Positions 37,313 to 49,300 of a DNA stretch of 64,000 nt are shown here, piece after piece; position 1 is the stretch's first letter; every line of letters starts with the position of its first letter. The position numbers were made by a program, and so were the translations under genes. Where the stretch lies: assembly GCF_040802235.1 (NCBI RefSeq), contig NC_133161.1, forward strand, positions 12,851,001-12,915,000, read 5' to 3'. The notes below the pieces were generated by a model. It saw only the letters and a program-made list of their open reading frames with translations. It was not told where the DNA came from and searched no databases. Origin of the DNA: Manis javanica (Eukaryota; Chordata; Mammalia; Pholidota; Manidae).

Positions 37313-40300
37313 CTGAAAGAGAAAAAACGGTTCTTTCTGAAGCCCACTGATACCAAGAGAGTGTCCTGGATGACCATGTCACTGTCCCCTCTTGGCCTTT
37401 TGTACATGCCCATGTGATTTTTACTGTCTCCCTAACATTGTTTACCCATTATTTTCCCCACTATCTCATCTACTCATCCAACCTTCCATCTGCTAGCGAT
37501 ATTAAGGAAAATTCTGGGGGATGCAATAATGTCCTTGAGGGTGTGTGTGTGTGTGTGACTTAATAAAATGGACATTTCACACCACCAAAAACTAAATCTA
37601 AATAACAGTCATTCTTCAAAATATGCAGTAGCCTTTCTAAAACCATGCATAACTGGCTGTGCTCAAACAAAGCAGTTTCCTCCCTTTGGGAGGCAGGTTA
37701 ATAGTAGTAACAATTCACATGGATCACTCAGTTATTCTTCAGAAGTACCATCACTGTTTCCATTCTGTACATAAGGAAGCCGGGGTCAGGGTGATTAAGT
37801 GACTTGCTCAGATCCCAGGATGAGGAAGAGGAGAGCCAGTATTTACACCTAGAAGAACAAGAATCTATTTTTCAAGTATACAGGTCAAGAAATGGAAGGT
37901 TGACTCTTGGGGAAAAAAATCTTTGTTAAAAGTAAAGGGTATTTGTTTCTGTTAAGGCCTCAAAAGTTGTCTGGGGATCAGACTGGCTGGTCAGAAGAAA
38001 GCAGCATGCTCCCATTAGGGCACAGGCCCCCCCAGCTGGGACGTGAGATGTGCACAGAGGACCATTAGCCACACAGGTCTGTTCAGGGCAGGGGACCTGG
38101 GACTTCCACACTTTGGGGAATGCTTTCATTCTTTAGCCAAGTGGTGAATTCTTAAGTGTTTGTTGTATTCTTTCCATCTCTATTTCTGTCAAATATTTTA
38201 TTTAAAAAATTAAGTGCCAAGTAAATAGACATTTCTCCAAAGAAGACAGAAAAATGGTCAACCATCTTATGAAAAGATGCTAAACATCACTAATCAAATC
38301 ATTAAAGAAATATAATTAAAACCACAATGAAATAGCCCCTCACACCTATTAGGGTGACCATTATCAAAACAAACAAAAAGTAACAGTTGTTGGTGAGGAT
38401 GTGGAGAATTGGAACCTTTGTACACTGAGGGTGGAAATGTAAAATTGTGCCTGCTACAGAACACGGTAAAGAACTTCCCCCCAAATAAATGCATGATCCG
38501 GCGATCCCACTTCTGGGTGAATTCTGTGTCAAGAAATGAAGGCAGGATCTCAGTTATTTGCACACCCATGTTCACTGCAGCATTACTCATATCAGCCACG
38601 AGGTAGAAGTGGCCCAGGTGTCCACTGATGGATGAACAAATAAAGAAAATAGGGTGTATATATCTATCTACACAAGGAATGTTATTCAGTCTCTAAAAAG
38701 GAGATCCTGTTACATGCTACCACCTGGATGAACCTTGAGGACATTATGTTGAGTGAAATAAGACAGTCACAAAAGGACAAATATTATATAATCCCACTTA
38801 TATGGGATATCTAGAGTCATCAGAATCATGGAGACAGAAAGTAGGAGGGTGGTTGCCAGGGACTGGGAGGAGGGCAAAATGGACAGTTGTTCAATGGGTA
38901 TAGAGTTTCAAAAGCTCCGGAGATGTGTTACTCAACAATGACACTGTTGAAATGTTCACTTGGAGACAGTTGGGGTAAATTTTACTGTTTTTTAACCACA
39001 ATTAAAATTTTTTTCATTTAAAAAAATTAAATGCCCAGTGAAGTGCTTAGAACTAGGCCCTCTCTCTGCTCTTCTATCCTGGGAATAACAACAGCAAACA
39101 TTTAAGGAACCCTTAACCGTTGTGTCTCACACTGTGTAGGGAAGGCTAACTGCAGAGAAAGCGCACAGGAGCCAGGAAAGCAAAGCAGCTCGGAACGGGG
39201 TCTCCGTGAAGACTGCTAGGCCCTGGGTCCCCACACTGCCACAGGCTCGTGGGGTCGTGGGTGAGTTGCTTGGCATCTTGCATTGCTGAAATGTTGAGGG
39301 GTTTAAAATTGGACACTAATAGATGAGATAATAAGCTAAATTAGGTGCTGCTCACAGCACAATGCTAAGATTACTGTTGTTGCGGCCTAATCCAGGCCTC
39401 ACGGCAGCCCTGTGGGCTGGAGGAGGCTGGCACAGGTAGAGCTGGCAGCTGACCGAGCTGGGTGTGAGCCTCAGTCACCTGCCTCACGTCCTGTGCACCT
39501 GAGCTCCCAGGAGTGTGTGCGCATTCCCCTTTACTGCAAAGCCACCTCTCGCAATCTTGAAAGCCTCCCCAGTCCTAGAGTGATATTTCGCCATTTTTTA
39601 AATAGAACTTCTCAAAAGCTTTGGAAGGCATAAAGTTTTCCACCAAAAACAGAACTACAAAATCAGCCAGCCCTGGAGTCAGACAGGTGCAGACCTTGCC
39701 TCCACCAAGCCCGTCAGTGGGACTTGGGGAGTTATTTAACTTCTGTGTACCCCGTCTCCTTGTGGGGATAATACAATAGAGATCTTGCCTGCCTGTGGGG
39801 AATTGTGCCGGGACTTAAATGAGAAACTGGATGAAAATCCCCCAGTACAGCAGATCCCCAGTGGTGGGCTTCCCACATGCTAGCTGTATCCCTAACTTTT
39901 ATGATTATGAGTCCATAGCATGCTTGGGGAGCCCCTTAGTGTGTGTGTCGTGTCCCAAGAACGCAGCTACCGCAGAGTAGTTTTGGAGCAGCAAAGAGCA
40001 GTGGACTGAGATGCCTGGTGACCATCAAGTCCTGGCTCTGCCTGTGAGGCGTGACCCAATGAGCTGACTGCCCTGCACTTCTGTAAGGCACAGGCAGCTT
40101 TCTGACCTGTAATTCTATGTTACGATCATGGCCAAATGGCTACCTCTTCCATGTCTTGTTTCATTATCAGATTGCTGAACCTCAAGAGAAACCTTGGGAA
40201 AGGCCTTCAAATGAGAATCACCCTTCCCCACCTCCACACCCTGTACCTTGGCTGGCAGCTTTACTGTGAAGAGTGGCCTGAGACTGCACTCCATCCCAAG

Positions 40301-43300
40301 GAGTGAGGGTAAAGGCCAGGGTGGAGAATGTGAGGCCCTCTCCAAGGGACTGGGGCAGCAGGCAGAGACCAGGATGGCCTTGCAGGGGCTTCTGAACACA
40401 CCAGGACAAGAGGCACCTCTTGGGCCACCCCACACCCTTAAGCCAGCATAGTAAAGAGCTAAGTGTGACACTAATGTCACACATCACTGGTGTGAACCGA
40501 GGAAGGAAAAGGCATGAAAAGCCTGAGTTAGATGATGTTTACGTTCACACACACACATTTCTACAGCTACACATCACAGACACTTGGACTGCACAGACGG
40601 GCAGACACAGACTGGCTCCACCTACGTCAGGAAACAAGCAGCCCTCTTCCCAAATGGATGAGTATGCAAAATGTTTTCAAAACTAAGATCTACAGAGAAG
40701 TACCTCTGAGGACCCTGTGTACAACTGCTGGCCTCCCCCTCCAGGCTGACCAGAGCACAGCACAGCCCCACCTGGGCCTCACCTTGTGAGTCATCAGCAA
40801 CTTAAAGACATTCGAGAGAAGGCTGGAAACTTGAAGCTGGAAAACAGAATAAAGCCAACTGCAGAACCGCCCCCCCTCCATCCCACCACCCACACTGTCC
40901 ACACCTACCCACACCCTGGGCGCACACATTGTGACTGCCCGTGAGCCCCAGCTTGTTCTGACTCACTTCTGCTAGTGTAGACCATGAACTTGGGGAGAAA
41001 GCAGGTTTGTTACAACAGTGTAAAATGCTAAGTGGGCTCTGGCTCTACATAAAGGACCTGAACGTTAGGGTGTGTCCCCTGGCTGCTCAGGGGCCTCAGT
41101 CCTCCCTCCCTCTGTGCGGCTGGGCCCCTGATACAGATGGAGCAGACCAGCTACACCCAAGATGAATGCATGGCGGCACTGCAAGTGTTACTGGCCAGCA
41201 GCCACCCAAGAGCCGGGAATTTCCATGGGCCGCCTCACACCTGGAAGAGGGCACGGAGGAACTCAAATCCTCCGGAGACCTCTCCACAAAGAGGTCACCC
41301 TCAGACCTGGGGTTTGCTCTGTCGCACAGCAAGGGTAGTGAACACCCCACGGCCCCTGACCCTCGAGTGGCCTGCGCACCTTTTCCAGGGTGATGGTGTT
41401 CTTTCTGGCCTGCGTCACCAGTGTGGCCATCTCAGCCTTGAATCCCTCCACGTCCCTGCACTCACTGGCCCGCGCATGATGCAGGACGAGCTCAGCCACT
41501 CTTTGGCCCTGGAAGATGCAAGAGAAAAGAAACTTGGTAGAGTCAAGCGGGCAGAAATCTAGGTGCTCTGCCCAACTTCATATTCTAGTTGCCTCCACCC
41601 TAGTGTTTTGCAATCCTGCTTTAGGCCACCCAAACTTTTTAAATTTTGCCCCTCCAGAATACCTGGTAACTCACCAAAGCCTCCATTGGTCAGCGAGCCC
41701 CCACCTGTGCTTAGCACCTTCACCCTTCAGGGCAAAGCCAGCATCCTGCTGCTCATGTTCCACGACACACCGCCAACTAACTACCTGGGCGCAGGGCACC
41801 AGGGCCTGCCACGGGGCTGCACCAGCCACACTGTCCTCGTGGGCTGTCTTCCTGCTGGAGCCGAATTCCCTCCTCACAGCCTCTGTGCTCCAGCCTTCTA
41901 GCTCCTCCTGCTTCACCAGGGCAGAAGGCCCACCTGTCCTGGTGGTCAGGCTCATGCCTTTCACCTTCTGGAGCACTGCCCCCAGAGCCAGGCTCTGCTC
42001 TGCCAGCTGTGACCTGCTTCCTTCACCCGAATCTGTGCGGAGGAGTGCGCCCCACCTCAGTGTTTAACCTGCGCCCAGGGGATGCTTTCCGACCGCTCAG
42101 CCTCACACCTCTGGCTTACCCCCTCGGAAGCCTCCTCACCAGGGGCTCCCCTGAATGTGCCTGTCTTTTTTTTTTTTAAGCCAGCTCTCTTTCCCAGGGT
42201 CTTTCTTACTGGAGAATTACACCAGCTGGCCAGACGATTTCTTCTTTGTCACTCCAATTTATCACTTTATGTTGACTCAGTAGAGGCTTTGCTAAATCCT
42301 TCTCTAAATAATTCTCAGCTACTGGAGCCCCTCAGAGCCACAGGGTAGGAGGTTAAAAATGACTTGCTTCCCACCCCAGATTCCTATTCATCTTCCCACA
42401 GTTAAAGAGTAAGTTATCTATGCCTCTGCTTCTCACCAGCCCACTGCCTTGAGCAAATGGCACAGGCCACGGCAGTGTTAGTCAAAAACTAGCACCCCAG
42501 CACCCAGCCTGACACTTCCAAAGGAAGAGAAACTGCTAGCCTACAACAGCATTTGGGAAGGAGGCATTTCTTCCCATCATCCCAAACCATGAACTGCTTG
42601 GAACAGTCCTCAGACACAGGCACCGCACATCTGACTCTAGCCCCCGGATGGCTTCCTTCCCTCCTTCCGCTCACCCATTTCCATCAGGAGCACCCCTGGA
42701 AAACAGGCAGTTACAGGAGTGACAAAGGCTGAGTAGCTGCACATTTCACGAGTCTAAAAGGTTCGGTCCCACTCCCATGGGCCCGGCGGGTCTCACCTGC
42801 CCCATTGCCACAGCCATGAAAACTGCCCGGAAGTTCCTCAGGTCAGTGGCCTGCAGCTCGGCCACGATGCCAGCATCCAGCAGCACCAGGCGCAGAGGGC
42901 ACTGCGCAGGCATCCTGGTAGCCGCTAGCGTGTCACAGACAGCCACCTGCTGTAGCCGCGCCTCTTGACCCGTGCAGGGACTGTTGGCACCCTGGACCAG
43001 GATGTTCCCAGGGTGAAGGTCTGCATGGACGAAGTTGTCCACAAACACCTTGAAAGAGATTAGCACTGTTCAAGGCTAAGCCAACCCTCACCACCCATCA
43101 ACACCAGGCTACACGCAGAAAAGCTCTCCAGGGTGACGGTGAGATCCCAGGGATTAGTTAACAATGGCAGAGGGGTACACATTTTACAGAGCCTCATTGC
43201 TTAATGTCATCAGTTGAGAATTTGTATAGGGACAGGCCAGGTTGATGTTTTTAAGACAAAAGTTATTTTCAAAGTAAAAAGCATTGAAGAAGATTATAAG

Positions 43301-46300
43301 GGAACAAGAAAAATTTAAGACCAAACTGCATCTCAGAGGACTGATATTTAGTCTATTAAGTAATTAATATTCTGATTAAAAATAATTACTGTTTAAAGAT
43401 TTCCCCCAAACTATGTTCTTAAAATTTGAGGAACTGCCAGAAGAATTTGTGAAACTATTCTTGGAAAGCATTTCATAAGTCAGACTTGCCCTCCATCACC
43501 CCATCTGTCCACAGAGTGCTGGCTTGAACCTTCTAAGCAGGTAAGAAAGCCCCAGAACTGTGATGGACAGGAAGTCAGGCATGACCTTGTGGAACAGGAA
43601 TCAGCCTCCTGTGAAAGGTCACCTTGGTGATGAGAGAAACCCCCAGCAGCTCTGTGAGGGGAAGGAGGGGCCCAGGGGACAGCACAGAGCAGCCGCTCCG
43701 GGAGTGGTGCTCGGGGCCTCCTGCTGGTACAGGCTGTAGACACACCAGGGTTCAGGTTCTGGCTTTGCAGGTGGTAAGAGGCTGCTGCCCTAACTGAAAA
43801 TCCTGGGACCTGGGGAAGCTGGGGCCTGCATACCAGGATGTGGTCACCAAAGGCTGGCTGACCCTAACTCTGGGTATTTTGCTATCAACTTGGCCACCTG
43901 GCCTACGCCCGCATGCATGAGGTCATGAGCTGGAACCCCCTCATGATCTCACTGCTTCTGGTGCTGCTCAGCACTGCTGCTTCCTGGTACTCCCTGCTGC
44001 ACCCTCCCCTCTGGCCCAGGGTGCCCCTTGGGGCCCTGTCGTTGGGGACAAAGTCCCCTCTCTCCCCACTGAGTCTCCTGCACTGACTCACCAGAAACCT
44101 GGCTCTATGAGACAACCTGCCTTCTCCGGGAGCCCTGCAGGAGGGGGCTGTGGCTTTCTCATCCATGAACCCTGGGCCTGGAGGTAGAGTCAGGGTCCTG
44201 TTCAGCCAGCACCCTCTTTTGCCCTGAGCCCTCTCCACCCCAGCGACCCTGTGCTGCCAGCTTGCACCACACCACCAGCCTACTGTGAGCTATCATTCTT
44301 ACCTCTGCCCACCGTCTGCAGCTGCCTGGGCCCCCAGAGCTCCACCTCAGTCACATGGTTCTTTCCCCCCACTCTCTGGCCACACACCTGGTTCCTTCTC
44401 ACCTCGATTCTGCATCCTCCAGACCTGGGCGCATCCTTTTTCCAGCCTAGACCCTGCCATCCATCCCTCAACTGCTCTCTCCTCACCCCTCAACCGCTAG
44501 AAACACCTCAGACTGCAGACAATCTCAGGATCTTCTGTCTCCTCCTACAAGTGACCTGCTAACAGGGCTGGGTTGCTACTGTCACTACAGTGAGGGTGCC
44601 ACTGACTAACGTGGCTTAGGGCTCACTGTCCTTGGACAAGTGTCAAAGTCATTTAATCACTGTCAGGCCATCCACTGGCAGGTGACCCTAGACTTCCTTT
44701 CTATCCCAGCTGAGACGGAGCCACTTCCTAAATGAATTCCTTAGCTGAGATGGGTCCCTCCTAAATGGCCCTTTGGTGCCCATACTGACCCTATGTCATT
44801 TACTTATTCAGGGCCTGTCTTCCCACCAAACGGGAGTTCCACAAACATTGTAGTGACTATTTTGCTCACTGCTGTAAACTTACACCAAACGAATGAAGCC
44901 ACATTAAACATCTTCAGCTGTTTGTCTAAATTGTAGGCGACTTGGGGAAAGCCTGGGTCCTGCTCACCGCTCTTCCACAGCACCTTGCACAGTAACAGAG
45001 TGCATGCCACTGAGAAAGTACTTAACCAAAAGCTGTAGACCAAGTAGGCACTTTGGTACGCTCAGCTATTTCTAGAGCAGACTCTACCAACATGGTGGCT
45101 TGCTGTGGCTCACCTCCCACCCACAGTAGCTGAGCAGTGTCCCCGCTGTCTTCCCACATGCAGTCTGACACAACACTGGGCCTGAGCGCCCTCTCCGAGC
45201 CCAAGAGCTTACCATCTTCAGGAGCATGTTGATCCCCAGCCGCGCAATCTTTCTCTTCAAGTCAAGGGGAATGCCTGCCTGCTGGTAACTGGACACGGGC
45301 ACACTCTCCTTGAAGGAAGACCAGAGAGGGGACAGCTTTACCCTGGAGAGCCTGCAGACTGCCCTGCTCCACATCCCCACATGGCACGTCGGCATTGCCT
45401 TCCCACTGACTGGTAAGTGACAGAGAATTTCTCCTTTCTTGAACGCCTGTGAAACTATCACCCACAGGTTGATTTTAACCTATTTAAATAACACCTCTGT
45501 AATACTTCTTAAAGGAAAACAAGTCCCATTGATCTGTTAGTGAGGAAACCTGTTAACTCTGCCACCCACAGGTAAGAGATGTTGGAATGTTATAGGGAAA
45601 GGTTGGAGCAGGCCCCAGGAGAGCTGGTTTCCGGTCTAGAATCAGCCAACAGACGTGAATGAGCTCTGTGACCTTGAGCAGGAAAGTGAAAAGGAAAAGA
45701 AAGGGAGGAGAGAACAAAGTGGAACTAAGTAACATTTCATACAGGTTAGTTATTTAGTTGTCAGAGCGCTCATTGAGCTGGACCTTGTTGTCCCTAATTA
45801 ACAAATACAGTAACTAAAGCCCAGAGAGTTGAAGTAATTTGCTCAGAGTCACACAGATAATAACACATCACTTCCCTGGACCTCATATTCCCACCTTTAC
45901 AAAGGAGACTGGACCAGGAGACAGTTAAGGCAAATGACGTGACACAAATACATGCTGAGCACTTTCTCTGTGCTGAGGGTATTCTGCATTCAATGTGTCA
46001 TCAACTCCTGGGCTAACCAGGAACTGCCGCTGGTACACATGAGAAAACTGAAGTCACCCTCAGGTGAAATGGCAGAGCAGATTTTCACATCCACAAAGTC
46101 CAAGACCATGTCCAGGCTCTCAGCCGCCTTGCTGCGCTACCACCCACCCTCATGCCATGTCTGCACTCCTCTCGGTTTTACAGACAGTGATCAGGTGCTC
46201 TCTCAGCTTTTGTCCTTTCTGACTAAAGCCTTCATGTGGAGCACAGGCAGCTAGCCAGGAGTGAAGGGCCCAGCCAGGGGGGCTCATACTCTTACTTCAT

Positions 46301-49300
46301 AGGTTTCCACCAAGACATCCCTGGTGACAAAGGGACGCAGAGGGGTGGGGAATTTGACAGAATTCACATTCAGGAAGTTGCACTGGAAGTGTTCCAGATT
46401 CTGAGCTTCATAACGCAGGTCGATCTGCAGGGAAATGAAGAGAAAATATGAGGGGTCATCTGGGCACAAAAACTTAGCAAGTCATGGAACTCACCTGCCT
46501 TCCTCCCTCGTTTGCTGTGTAACTCCCCAGGAAATCGGCAGAGCAGGGGCATTCTGTGACTCAGGCCCTCCCCAGAAGCCCTGAGCGTCCATGTGAACTC
46601 CTTTAAGCTACAGACAGCAGAAACCCTTGTAGGATGCGGGCATCACTGCTTCTCCACTACCCCTCCTCTGCCCACCCCTTCACACCAGCCGGTCCCCACA
46701 CTACCTCCATCACCCAGGGGCTTCGCTTCACTGACTCTGTGGCCCACTTCCCTCCACTAGCCTGCCAACCAACTCTTTACCCCCCGATTAAGGCCCACTT
46801 CCACCCGAGGGCTGGCCCCACCCCCACCCCAGGACAGACACTCTTCCCCCTAAACTCACCAGAATCTCAGTCACAGAATCCAAAGGGCCAGCCCAGTGTT
46901 GTCCTGATCAACCAGCGGTCTGGTGCCCCTGACGACCGGCCCTTCTTGAACAGCTCTTGGCACCTGCTCTCCCCTCTCCCCAGTTCTCCCCTGTCTCTCC
47001 AGCAGTTTCGTCTTGGTCTGGCCTCCAGGCCATTCCTCCTCAGCGCACGCACAGATGCTGATGCTCTCCCCCTCCTCCCCGCCTCATCCTCAGCTCGCTC
47101 CTCCAGATGACACACCCTTGATCTCCAGCCCAGACCCCTCTACCCATTTCCAGACATACTTAGGTACATCGGGCCATTACCTCATGGAAGCCCAGAGACC
47201 CTGCTGTTCCCAAAGTGACTCTCAGCCAGTCACCTGAAGCCAACAGAGGTATCTTACTTGGGTTCCCTGACCCCACCCCTTCCTTCTTCCTAGTCTATCT
47301 CTGGGTGTCTCCCTGCTACCTGCAGGATAAGGTCTAAATTCTTTTGAATGACATCCAATGTGGGTCACAGTTTGGCCCCTGATTCTCCCTTCACGTCCAT
47401 CTCCTGTGCCTCCCACATCCTCTACCACCCTGAACTCTGGCTTCACCCAGTCTCTGCAGTGCCAAACATGCCAGCCTGCCTGATGCCGGCCCCTCTCCTT
47501 TGCCTTCCATATTCCCACTGATTGGAATGTTCTCCCCCATTTAGTCCAACTGTAAACACCCCTCAGCCTTCAAGACTCAGCTCAAGCCTAGGGAGCCTTG
47601 ACCCTCAGGATGGAATGACTGCTTCCTCCTTTGAGTCCCCATGGAACCTATAGAAACTCGTATTTTAACTCTGATCACACTCCATTTGCAAGTATTTACA
47701 GGTCAGCTCCCTTCTGCCTACTATGTATTCTTTACAGACAGGAAAATCTCACTTGTTTTCTTAGTTCAGCAGCTTCTAACAGAGTTCTTAATAAATGTTA
47801 CATAATTTATGAACAAATGAGGAAACTCCTACACATACACCCAGAGTCCAAGGTTCCCAGCACAGAAATGTGATAGGATTGCTGAGAGATACAGCTAGTA
47901 TAAAGAGTTGATTTTTGAGGCAAAATGGGGAGAGATACAGAGATCTGAGATGAATGTGATGAGACCCCATGATGTCTGATTTCGAGAAGGGGAACTGAAA
48001 TGCAATGGGTGGTAGAACTCAGAATAATTAACACAGAGGTGGTGGTTGTAATAGAAGCTGTCTTTTCTGCTTTAATTTTCCTTTGTTATTAAAACTCCAT
48101 AACATAAAGCAAAACTCTCTAAACACTAAAATGCAGCCCTGGGACAGGGAGGAGGTCCTTCTCTACTCAAAAGCCCTAGAAACAAAGCAAAGCAAAGGCA
48201 GAGTGCATGACTTGGCTAATGCTCTTCTCACCCTGGGGTTCAGCCGTTGGCTGCACACAGAGGATGCTGTATTTCCACCAGAATCATTTCACTTTCCTCT
48301 GGGGTGGTAAGGACGACTATTCCCCACACACCCTTGCTGTTACATCGGGCCCATGTGATTACAGCTCTGACCTGTAGACTAGGAAGAAGTGATGTGCTTC
48401 ACTTCCAGAACTGGCCACAGAATCTCATACATGATCTTCCGTGGCCTCTCCCCCATCCCACAATGACCCTAGATGACACATGTGGAAGATGGCAGTGCCA
48501 AGCCTGGGAAGACAATGGGTCCCTGAATAACCATGGAGAGGAGCTCCCTTTCCCTCCTTCAGTTCACCTGCTTGAAACATTGATTTAAGCAAGAAATAAC
48601 CTTGTTGCATTAAAGCCACTGGGAATTTGGGAGTTCTTTATTATGTCAGCTAGCATTACCTACCCTGACTGATAGGCCATACTGGCCATGACATTCTGGG
48701 AAGTTATTCATTCAGCACTTACTAAACAGCTGCTAACAAGAACTATGTTAGATGCTATTTACAACTGAGAGAAGAATTCACCTGTTGGACCATTAGCTTC
48801 TCAAATTCCTCCACAATCTCAGGCAAGCTAAGCCACTTGATTCCTGGCAAAAGGGCAAGGATTCGGCTGCCCATCTTCATCAGCAGCAGGTCCATCTGCA
48901 CCTGAGTGAGCAAGCCAGGGTGCAGCACCTGCCAGAATGGGGAACAGGAGACAGAGAAGGGATCAGGAAGGCACATTCACCCAGTCAGGGCTGGTCCCAC
49001 ATCAAAGGAGAGCCAGGTTGGCTTCTCGTCAGAGCAAAGCGAACATGTACCCAACTCCCAGGTTGCGCCTGCATCCCTTACTCCCATGGGCCTTCCCCGA
49101 GGAGATGCCGAGGGCAGGTGGGCTCTTCCTTGCAAATACATTAAGTTTAGATCAGTGGCTCCCAAACAGGAGAGTGCATAAAAGTCACCAATCATTGCCT
49201 GCTGATGAAAGTGAAAAGTCACCAATCATTGCCTGCTGATGAAAGTGAAAATGTGGACCCCAAGGCCTTCTCCAAGACCTACTGAATCACCTACTCTGGA

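Larger units (their letters stand above)
37313..40782 (-). other. ADCK2: ADCK2 intron 7
   Basis: 3.5 kb. It contains a TG microsatellite (37541-37557), a MIR (37715-37860), an L1M 3' fragment (38200-39030) and a MIR (39655-39870). Confidence 0.9.
46425..48781 (-). other. ADCK2: ADCK2 intron 2
   Basis: 2.4 kb with an L2 (47320-47810) and a possible LTR/MaLR-like piece (48300-48690). The proline-rich frames at 46634-47110 are chance readings of C-rich DNA. Confidence 0.85.

Noticed and set aside
41516-42067. 183-codon open frame in ADCK2 intron 5
   Set aside because: Lies in an intron, opposite to ADCK2; no recognisable protein.
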